From: UTCHB3 sp008363265
GTDB taxonomy: Bacteria > Bacteroidota > Ignavibacteria > Ignavibacteriales > Ignavibacteriaceae
NCBI GenBank assembly: GCA_045863055.1
Contig: BTUW01000002.1
Coordinates: 186,001-250,000 of the forward strand
DNA: 64,000 nt
Direction: 5' to 3'
Below the pieces are notes generated by a model, which worked only from the letters and a program-made list of their open reading frames with translations, had not been told where the DNA came from and did not search any database. This document shows, one piece after another, positions 50,874 to 57,752 of this stretch; position 1 is the stretch's first letter, and each line of letters opens with the position of its first letter. A program made the position numbers and the translations under genes.

Positions 50874-53822
50874 CTACATCCCCAAATACCGGAGGACGAG
50901 TTTCATGAATTCATTCCGTTGTTCAGGGGTTAAGAGGGTTTCGAACGGGAAACTGGCGACGACCGAGCGATGGGTACCCCGATACCCGACAATGGCTGAG
51001 TTGGTATTTTCAGCATAGCGCGCGAGGGTTTCACCATCCTTTTCGGGATTGAGAGCCTGAGGGGCCTCCACACGGTAGATATCTTCTGAGTGCGCTGTAT
51101 TGAAACGGAACCTGTCAGTATGTGTATCTCCAAATTTATCAGAAATGATCAGGTCGCCTCCCGTGGTGGCGAATTTTGTACCAAGTTTCACTTTCAAGGT
51201 TTCCACACCGAATTTTGCAGTAACCGTATCGTGCTCCAATTCAGTTCCGATATACGATCCGCTGAGGAAGAGTGCCTTCCCCGCTGAGAAGCATGAATCA
51301 AGTTTTCTGATCATTCCGGGAGTGAACAGACGAAAATCCTCCCGCACTACCGGATCAAGACCAAGCTTGACCGTGGTTGATTTTTCTTCACCCGCGATCA
51401 GATCGATCATACTGTACCTGTCAACCTTGTACCAATCCTTCTCAAAGATCTCATCTGAAACGCTGCTGAATGAAAACCCGGCATCAAGAACAGCTGCACC
51501 ATGAATGGCTGTAAAATCAAACGTGTTACCCGCGATTACCTTCCCCTCAAGGTTTGACCGGGTGGCCCCAAAACCGGGGGCATCGTTCGATTTAAAGTCC
51601 GATTTACGGTCATAATCAACCTGTTCTCCGATGTAAGCAATATTTTTCCCATACTGGACACCCTCATCAACCCCGAAGAGGAATCCCTCATAGCCTTTCT
51701 CGACCACGGTCGCCGGGGCATCGAGGCGGTCGAATGCGTTAACGATCAGAACCTCTTTTTCGCAGTTCTTGCCAATACCAACCGCAAGTACTTCTGATGG
51801 AAAACTCTCACCGCCACTATTAACTGCAGTCACCTTGTAGCTTACCACCTGCCCAACGGGTATGTTTGAATCAATATAAAAATCATCGGAAGTGAACCGG
51901 CCGTTGTCGAATCCGCCCTCCCCTATCCTTCTGTACACAATGTACCCTTCAGGATTGGCAGTTGACTCCAAAGGATCAACCGCCGGGCTCCATGCGAGCA
52001 CCGCATCGTTATTGTCCAGCCTTGCCTGAAAAGAATGAACCGGAAGTGGCTGAACGGCGTAGTCAGTTCCATGCATCGATGCCATAAACCTGAGCATTCC
52101 TTTATAAATGGCTCTTGACACATTAAACTTGAATCCGGGCTGCCAGAAAAATTTCATTTCAGCGAAATTCTGGTGTGAAAGAAGTTCGAGAAGAATCCCG
52201 GGTACATTCGGCCTTACTGCTTCCGAATAATTTGCGTCCCACATTTCGCGGCGGGTCCACTTCCTGTCGAACAGCTTTTGGATATCCTCCGCGATCTGGG
52301 TCTGCACGATATCCGCGAGGTCACGGTTCGCCATTCTCGAGCGGCCGTTCGGGAAAAATGAAGTGTCGGTTCCCACAGAACTGTAGATCATCAGCGTTCC
52401 TACCGTGGAGTCGGCTCCGAGTATTCCGGCATCGGTATGCCAGGCCATTGAAAGGTCGACCGGAATATGAAGCCCCTCGATGTCCCTCTTTTTATTAGGT
52501 CCACCCGGTGCTCCATTAAGCCAGTTTACGAACTCACCACGGGAAGAATAGTCGTCGACATAGTCGTCGGTGTCCTTCCTGTGGCTGTAGACGAGCGTAT
52601 CCGGCGCGCCAATGTATTGAAGGTAATAGCGCGCCGCTTCCGTGAACCGTGGCCGTCCACTAACACCATTTCTGACAACAACACCCACTCCGCCGCCAAA
52701 TCTGACTGCATCAGAAGTTACAACCCCCGTGCTGTTGCTCCGGTCTGAGACTGTAACCGCCCCCATTCCCGGGTCATTCCCTTTGTAAAACTTGAATGTG
52801 CCCAGATAAATCCAGGTAGCCCACCCCCTTGTCTGGTCAACTGTAAATGAAGTGGTACCGCCCGCGTGACGTACCGTATAGAGAGCGTTGGAAATGTTCT
52901 TCCCGTCCGGGTCTTTTCCGTAAGAAACATAAACAGCATACTCACCGGTCTCGGGTATCGTTGGGGTATAAACAAGTGGTGACTCCTCTTTTGAGACCGC
53001 TGCCTTTTTTAGAAAACTCCCCTGATGAAACGGGTTCAGATTTGCGGAATACGTTAACTGATATCCGAAACCAATCCCTGCTTTCTCCCATTTGGAAAAA
53101 TTCTCAACCCCTTCCCCATTGTTCCGGGCCTCGGGGTCAACCACAGCCTCCCGCCACTGAATATCCCTTTCCCTCGGAAGAAACACCCCGGCACCGGCGT
53201 TTTCAAGCATGGGAACAAGATACTGAAGCACCATTGATGAGGTCAGGAGGTCTTCCACCGTACCCCAGAGCCTGGCACGCTGCCACTGCCATCGGTCATC
53301 CTCGTGACTGTAATACCAGCCATGCGAGTTCCAGAGGGCGATGTTTCTTCCATCCAGTCCCTTCTCAATTTTGAATGGCCTGTCGTTCCGTGTAACCAGT
53401 CGCGTGATCTCATTCTTCAGAGGCAAGCGCCTTGAGTCCTGGTCCATATCCTCGCGAAAGTAGTTCGGCACCATTTCCGCAAGTTCAAATGCACCCATGA
53501 ATATACGCAGACCATAATTGGCAAAACCGTTTTCATTCTTGAAATCAGTAAATTTCTGCGTCATCATCGATACATTATCCTCTCTGATCACATTTCCTGA
53601 TGACCTCCGGTTCAGTCCGATCACAAGTTCATTCCCGCTGTTAGTGTAAACCGTATCGATTTTTGTGGAGGGAGAAAGGTTGTAATTCTTGTGGTTTGCC
53701 CTTAACTCCTTCGCCAGTTTTTGCCTGAACCCGGCTATCTTTTCCGCGTCAGCCTGCTGGGGAAATACCGCGGGCACCAAAAATAAAAAGAGGAATAATG
53801 TAACAGTTATTATTGATCGCAT
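50874..53822 (-). CDS. Exported N-acetylmuramoyl-L-alanine amidase-like protein with inserted golvesin-like domain
   Basis: 982 residues with leader RSIITVTLFLFLFLVPAVFPQ. The amidase_3 elements are present but split: first His167 (LWNSHGWYY) and Glu190 (GTVEDLLTSS) with the VFLPRERD strand, then a golvesin C-terminal-like beta domain (about 240-380: GEYAVYVSYGKDPDGKNISN, DAVRFGGGVG), then His462 (MAWHTDAG) and Glu546 (PGILLELLSHQNF). These four positions match the three zinc ligands and the catalytic Glu of amidase_3 enzymes. A fibronectin type III-like domain follows (about 590-690), and a C-terminal 280 residues of unknown type. Related proteins in Bacteroidota databases are often labelled xanthan lyase, which these residues do not support. 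Likely cuts peptidoglycan stem peptides. Confidence 0.78.
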   Translation of the reverse strand: MRSIITVTLFLFLFLVPAVFPQQADAEKIAGFRQKLAKELRANHKNYNLSPSTKIDTVYTNSGNELVIGLNRRSSGNVIREDNVSMMTQKFTDFKNENGFANYGLRIFMGAFELAEMVPNYFREDMDQDSRRLPLKNEITRLVTRNDRPFKIEKGLDGRNIALWNSHGWYYSHEDDRWQWQRARLWGTVEDLLTSSMVLQYLVPMLENAGAGVFLPRERDIQWREAVVDPEARNNGEGVENFSKWEKAGIGFGYQLTYSANLNPFHQGSFLKKAAVSKEESPLVYTPTIPETGEYAVYVSYGKDPDGKNISNALYTVRHAGGTTSFTVDQTRGWATWIYLGTFKFYKGNDPGMGAVTVSDRSNSTGVVTSDAVRFGGGVGVVVRNGVSGRPRFTEAARYYLQYIGAPDTLVYSHRKDTDDYVDDYSSRGEFVNWLNGAPGGPNKKRDIEGLHIPVDLSMAWHTDAGILGADSTVGTLMIYSSVGTDTSFFPNGRSRMANRDLADIVQTQIAEDIQKLFDRKWTRREMWDANYSEAVRPNVPGILLELLSHQNFAEMKFFWQPGFKFNVSRAIYKGMLRFMASMHGTDYAVQPLPVHSFQARLDNNDAVLAWSPAVDPLESTANPEGYIVYRRIGEGGFDNGRFTSDDFYIDSNIPVGQVVSYKVTAVNSGGESFPSEVLAVGIGKNCEKEVLIVNAFDRLDAPATVVEKGYEGFLFGVDEGVQYGKNIAYIGEQVDYDRKSDFKSNDAPGFGATRSNLEGKVIAGNTFDFTAIHGAAVLDAGFSFSSVSDEIFEKDWYKVDRYSMIDLIAGEEKSTTVKLGLDPVVREDFRLFTPGMIRKLDSCFSAGKALFLSGSYIGTELEHDTVTAKFGVETLKVKLGTKFATTGGDLIISDKFGDTHTDRFRFNTAHSEDIYRVEAPQALNPEKDGETLARYAENTNSAIVGYRGTHRSVVASFPFETLLTPEQRNEFMKLVLRYLGM

Positions 53823-53843
53823 GGAGCAACTCGTATATATTTG
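53813..53843 (+). promoter_or_regulatory. Possible promoter of the TPR protein gene
   Basis: TTG at 53813-53815, a 20-nt spacer and TATATTTG at 53836-53843 fit the Bacteroidota promoter pattern. The upstream element lies inside the start of the divergent amidase gene. Confidence 0.4.
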
Positions 53844-53889
53844 GTTTCACATTTTCAAAATTTACTTCTGATAACTTACAAAAAGAGAA

Positions 53890-54642
53890 ATGAAGAAGAA
53901 CAGAAACCTCGCTATTTTTTTAGTTTTTGCAGCTTTAGTGCAAGTCTACGTGATATATCACTTCTACCAGAAATCGGAAAAGGCCGACCGTGAAGCCATC
54001 ATTGATCTTAAATCAGAAGGTTTTCAGAGGCTCTCTGAAGGGAAATATGAGAGTGCTTTGACTCTCTTCGGCAGGGTACTTGACATTGACGACCGGGATA
54101 CTTCTGCCCTAATGTTCAGGGGACTTGCGTATCAGGGGATGAAAAAATATGGTGAAGCAGAGAAAGATTTTTTACACGTTCTCGATATTGATTCCAAGAA
54201 GATCGATGCGATGGTACTCCTCGGCAACCTCTATTTTGAAAAGGGTGAGAACCAAAAAGCACTTGAAAGCTATCTGAAGGCAGAATCGACAGATGCCGGG
54301 AACCACCTCGTCCCGATCCACAAAGCAGCATATTATCTTAAGCTGAGGATGCCAGACGAAGCAATTACAGAACTTGAGAAAGTACAGAGACTGAATCCGG
54401 AATTCGAATATCTGCAGGAGTACTTCGGAGAGGCTTACTTTTTAAAGAATGATTTCAATACAGCAAAAATATACCTTGAGAACTCGGTAAGTAAAAACCC
54501 AGGTAATCAGAGATCCCTCCTTATGCTCGGAAGCATAATGGCAAGGACGGGAGATAAAAAAGAAGCCTGCTCAATGTTTGAACAGGCTCTAAATTCGGGC
54601 GCCACTTCCGCGGCTGATTCCCTTTCGAAATACTGTAAGTGA
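53890..54642 (+). CDS. Membrane-anchored tetratricopeptide-repeat protein
   Basis: 250 residues. One N-terminal membrane segment (NLAIFLVFAALVQVYVIYHF), not followed by a clear cleavage site, so probably anchored with the rest in the periplasm. About five to six TPR units follow from residue 40 (GFQRLSEGKYESALTLFGRV; ALMFRGLAYQGMKKYGEAEK; AMVLLGNLYFEKGENQKALE; EYFGEAYFLKNDFNTAKIYL; SLMLGSIMARTGDKKEACSM). TPR arrays serve protein-protein contacts, often in envelope assembly. It converges on the lipoprotein gene with a 3-nt gap. Confidence 0.85.
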   Translation: MKKNRNLAIFLVFAALVQVYVIYHFYQKSEKADREAIIDLKSEGFQRLSEGKYESALTLFGRVLDIDDRDTSALMFRGLAYQGMKKYGEAEKDFLHVLDIDSKKIDAMVLLGNLYFEKGENQKALESYLKAESTDAGNHLVPIHKAAYYLKLRMPDEAITELEKVQRLNPEFEYLQEYFGEAYFLKNDFNTAKIYLENSVSKNPGNQRSLLMLGSIMARTGDKKEACSMFEQALNSGATSAADSLSKYCK

Positions 54643-54645
54643 TCC

Positions 54646-55881
54646 TTACTTCTTGAGGGCGAACATAAGATTGCTGCGGCCCTGTTCCCAATAGTAACCG
54701 ATACCGAAAGGAAGAGGCTTAACCTGGTCTTTCTTTCTGAACTCGGCCTGCAGATCTTTCTGCACCCTGCTTGCGAACAGTGGAATAGGAGCACTGTAAA
54801 CGCCGTAGAATCTTCTGTCCCATTCATCTGCCTTGAAATACTTGACAGGTATGCCGCTGTCTTCCTGGAGCATGTATTTCGACTCTTTTACCACAAAATC
54901 ACGAACTCCACTAAACCCGCCGTCGTGCATCAAATATGAAGCGGCCTTGGCCATCGAAGCAAAAGGTTTCAGCGATTTGACAAATTCCTGAAAATCGGGT
55001 TTCTTGGGGAATCCGTCGTTTGCAAGATTTGTGCTGAAGAAATAAAGCTTCTTTACCACTTTGGCTTCATTGTCGGTGAATTTGATCACCACGCCATCGT
55101 ATCTGGTTGCCTGCTTCTTTTCTGTCAGGTCCGATTTTTCATAGGTCAGTTTACCGGTCTTGTCCATCTTTATGTATTCTATATCGAGAACCTTGTTGCC
55201 GGTTTTCGCCAGGAAGATCAGGAGAACAGGAACGGTACCGTTAACCCTGCCGGGCTGAAAGTCGGAGGCCATATCGATGGTTTTAAAGAAACCACCGGTT
55301 ACCAGTGTTCTTAGTGATCCCTGCATACTGGTGAGATATGAGCTTAAAACACCGGGCTTAAGCTTGTTCAGATCGGGCAGCTGGCCGACGGGTTCCAGAC
55401 CGATGAGAACGTAGTTCTCGAAAGAAGGGAAGAAAGTGTTCGCGAAAAGGAAATCCGGACCTCCGAACGGGTAGAATAATGTTTTCGTGTCGGGTGAGAT
55501 ATCCTTGAGTTCAGTAGAGACCCATTCCCGGATCGGAGCAAGACGCTTCTTTTCGAGACCGTCCCATCTTGAAGAGAAACTCTTGGCGTGAGATTTCCAA
55601 GCATTTGTCTTGAAGAGACCCGCCAAATCGCTTGTTGAATCGGTTTCGATTCCGGCAAAGAACTTGGCCATGTCATCATATATGGCACTGTATTTGGCAG
55701 GATCGTATGCTTCAGCACCCGCCTCAGTCTTTTGGGTTGAAGCGGAGTCCTTCTTCTGCTCTTCCGCGACAGGGGCTTTTTCACTGGCAGACGCACCTTT
55801 GTTGCAGGCTGCAAAGGTGAAAGAAACAGCAACGATCATGATAATCATGACCGATGAGAGTAGATTCATCAGTTTTTTCAT
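54646..55881 (-). CDS. Lipoprotein of unknown function
   Basis: 411 residues. Leader NLLSSVMIIMIVAVSFTFAA with lipobox FAAC (Cys 25), then a 35-residue Glu/Lys/Ala-rich linker. The folded part starts near 60 and has a striking block KTLFYPFGGPDFLFANTFFP, then YVLIGLEPVGQLPDL (about 135-175), and ends in FGIGYYWEQGRSNLMFALKK. No known enzyme motif. The block looks strongly conserved in character, yet I know no functional name for it. It is 11 nt after the NlpC/P60 gene and probably transcribed with it, suggesting an envelope role. Confidence 0.8.
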   Translation of the reverse strand: MKKLMNLLSSVMIIMIVAVSFTFAACNKGASASEKAPVAEEQKKDSASTQKTEAGAEAYDPAKYSAIYDDMAKFFAGIETDSTSDLAGLFKTNAWKSHAKSFSSRWDGLEKKRLAPIREWVSTELKDISPDTKTLFYPFGGPDFLFANTFFPSFENYVLIGLEPVGQLPDLNKLKPGVLSSYLTSMQGSLRTLVTGGFFKTIDMASDFQPGRVNGTVPVLLIFLAKTGNKVLDIEYIKMDKTGKLTYEKSDLTEKKQATRYDGVVIKFTDNEAKVVKKLYFFSTNLANDGFPKKPDFQEFVKSLKPFASMAKAASYLMHDGGFSGVRDFVVKESKYMLQEDSGIPVKYFKADEWDRRFYGVYSAPIPLFASRVQKDLQAEFRKKDQVKPLPFGIGYYWEQGRSNLMFALKK

Positions 55882-55892
55882 CTTGTATCCGG

Positions 55893-56459
55893 TTATTTTA
55901 GTATTCGGGTTGCTCTGATAAAGCGTTTTTTGTAATACTGGTTATCGAGAAGAGTTATCACTACTCCTGTCTTCTTCCCCTCGGCGTGTATGAATCTTAT
56001 ATTTCCGTTAGAGTCGCGGTCGTATGCAAGTCCAACATGTCCTATCCAGTTGGAATTTGCATTTCCTCCTCTGAAGAAAACAAGATCACCGGGTTCAATT
56101 TTAGAATATGGAATATCAGGGCCAAGCAGGCACTGATCAGCAGGCATTCTCGGGATTGGTCTTCCGATCTTATTAAATAAAAAGTACACAAAGCCTGAAC
56201 AGTCGAAACCTCTCTCGGTTGTACCGCCCCAGACGTATGGATACCCTAAATAGTTCGCTGAAAGTTTCAGCAACCTGTTTACCGCAGCCATATCGACGGT
56301 GTTTTCCGGAAGTTTGAACTCCTCCCCTATAACCACGCCTTCCGGCAGTTTATAGACATTTTCGAGGTAGTTTTTGTGCAATGAAAAGAAATTTTCCCCT
56401 GGTGGTGCCGAGTTCAAAGAACTCATGATCGACAAGATATATATAAGGTATGGAGCCAT
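55893..56459 (-). CDS. NlpC/P60-family cysteine peptidase
   Basis: 188 residues. A weak hydrophobic leader (APYLIYILSIMSSLNSA) precedes a 55-residue region and the NlpC/P60 domain (about 70-188): YPYVWGGTTERGFDCSGFVY with the catalytic Cys, IEPGDLVFFRG, WIGHVGLAYDRD with the catalytic His, and IRFIHAEGKKTGV with the third polar residue. Such enzymes cut gamma-D-glutamyl-meso-diaminopimelate bonds in wall peptides. GGAGG lies 5 nt before the ATG. It leads a two-gene unit with the unknown lipoprotein. Confidence 0.9.
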   Translation of the reverse strand: MAPYLIYILSIMSSLNSAPPGENFFSLHKNYLENVYKLPEGVVIGEEFKLPENTVDMAAVNRLLKLSANYLGYPYVWGGTTERGFDCSGFVYFLFNKIGRPIPRMPADQCLLGPDIPYSKIEPGDLVFFRGGNANSNWIGHVGLAYDRDSNGNIRFIHAEGKKTGVVITLLDNQYYKKRFIRATRILK

Positions 56460-56481
56460 AAACCTCCTTTTATTGGTTATT

Positions 56482-56520
56482 AAAAAATATCCGGTGACCC
56501 GGCACTGGGGTCACCGGATA
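56482..56520 (-). terminator. Strong terminator after the arginine decarboxylase gene
   Basis: TATCCGGTGACC and GGTCACCGGATA form a perfect 12-bp stem with a 9-nt loop, followed on the minus strand by TTTTTTA. It divides smpB-pdaD from NlpC-lipoprotein. Confidence 0.9.
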
Positions 56521-56533
56521 AATAAAACCATGA

Positions 56534-57079
56534 TCAGGGAAGAAGAATTGCAGCCGCTATCACAGTGGTCCAAAGGCCGTTCTTGTGACCCTCAGCTGAC
56601 TGCGTAACATTAAACGAACGGACAATTTTGCCCGACATCTTGTAGATGTTCTCCCTCTCACTCCAGTCAACTTCAGGACTGAAGTCGATCCCGAGTGTGG
56701 TGGCAAGCATTGTTGCTGCCAGATCTTCAGCATACTCACCGGCAACCTTCTCAGGTTCACCGTATGGGTGGTGTTCTGAAAGATAGCCGTAAAGGCTTTT
56801 ATCGGCAGGGATCGCTACACCAATTGATGATGCAATAAGCCTGTTGGGCTCATTGGTTTGGTTACGGGCCATTACGCAGAAGGCGATCTGACCGGGTTTA
56901 AGATACTTGAGTCCCTCTTCTTTTGAGATCCTCTTGCAGTCCGGTGGAAAGATACTGCTCACGGTAACCAGGTTGCACATTTCGATACCCGCACCACGCA
57001 GTGCAAGCTCGAATGAAGCCAAATAATCTTTATGTCTGCCAACGCCTTTTGTGAAAAAGATTCGAGAAGGTACGAACAC
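56534..57079 (-). CDS. pdaD: Pyruvoyl-dependent arginine decarboxylase
   Basis: 181 residues from GTG 57079, with AGGAAGGAG 6 nt before it (57086-57094). Family blocks: IFFTKGVGRHKDYLASFELA, VTVSSIFPPDCK where self-cleavage between Ser41 and Ser42 creates the pyruvoyl cofactor, and CVMARNQTNEPNRLIASSIG. It decarboxylates arginine to agmatine, the first step of the agmatine route to polyamines. Length is normal. The ATG-less start is well supported. It follows smpB by 41 nt and is closed by a strong terminator; no other polyamine gene is nearby. Confidence 0.92.
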   Translation of the reverse strand: MFVPSRIFFTKGVGRHKDYLASFELALRGAGIEMCNLVTVSSIFPPDCKRISKEEGLKYLKPGQIAFCVMARNQTNEPNRLIASSIGVAIPADKSLYGYLSEHHPYGEPEKVAGEYAEDLAATMLATTLGIDFSPEVDWSERENIYKMSGKIVRSFNVTQSAEGHKNGLWTTVIAAAILLP

Positions 57080-57120
57080 CTTTTTCTCCTTCCTGTTTGA
57101 ATTTAATTACAAGATCTTGA

Positions 57121-57573
57121 CTATAACTCTTTTCTTCTGCTTTCTCTCTCCATGTCCTTCTTTGCGATAGCTTCGCGCTTGTCATAAAGTTTTTTACCTT
57201 TTGCCAGAGCGATCTCGACCTTCACTTTGCCGTTCTTCAAGTAGAGCGAAAGGGGTACGATCGTGTACCCTTTTTCCTTAACCCGCTGGTTAAGTTTTTT
57301 TATCTCGATTGCGTTCAGCAGAAGTTTCCTGTCTCTGAACGGATCGTGATTATTGATGTTTCCTTGGGAATATTCCGAGATATGGACGCTTTTGAGCCAG
57401 GCTTCACCGTTGATGATCTCAACGAAACCATCGGTAAGATTGCACTTACCCGCGCGGAGCGATTTCACTTCAGTTCCCTGAAGCACAATGCCGGCCTCGA
57501 ATGACTGTACGATGGTGTATTCGAAGTGAGCCTTGCGGTTCCTTACGATCACTTTAATTTTTGCCTGTTCCAA
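57121..57573 (-). CDS. smpB: SsrA-binding protein SmpB
   Basis: 150 residues from TTG 57573. A longer frame from 57672 exists but begins in low-complexity repeat sequence; SmpB proteins start just before KVIVRNRKAHFEY, which fits the TTG. Family blocks: IVQSFEAGIVLQGTEVKSLR, GKCNLTDGFVEI, and KLLLNAIEIKKLNQRVKEKG, then YTIVPLSLYLKNGKVKVEIA, and a basic tail (YDKREAIAKKDMERESRRKE). It carries tmRNA to stalled ribosomes. The tmRNA gene is not visible in the window. Only a weak ribosome site (TTAGG) precedes the TTG. Confidence 0.95.
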   Translation of the reverse strand: MEQAKIKVIVRNRKAHFEYTIVQSFEAGIVLQGTEVKSLRAGKCNLTDGFVEIINGEAWLKSVHISEYSQGNINNHDPFRDRKLLLNAIEIKKLNQRVKEKGYTIVPLSLYLKNGKVKVEIALAKGKKLYDKREAIAKKDMERESRRKEL

Positions 57574-57622
57574 ATGCCTAATCTGAAATATTCGAACTTT
57601 AAATATACGAAAATATAAATTT

Positions 57623-57746
57623 AAGAACTTCGGAACTTCAGTACTCCGGAAATTCAGTGAATTGTGGTTCAAGGGAAATGCTGAAACAGCAGCACTTCCG
57701 TAACCTCAGTTCATGTTTGCTGAGGCACGGAAGTAGTGAAGTTCTT
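57623..57746. repeat. Low-complexity inverted repeat between smpB and a T9SS cargo gene
   Basis: AAGAACTTC (57623-57631) and GAAGTTCTT (57738-57746) are exact inverted arms. Within them are tandem-like GAACTTC/GGAACTTC units on the left, and an inner stem (CTTCCGT plus CCTCAG at 57694-57708 against CTGAGG plus ACGGAAG at 57720-57733). No CCGCGG core. No T-run, so it is not a plain terminator. Confidence 0.5.
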
Positions 57747-57752
57747 GCGGGC

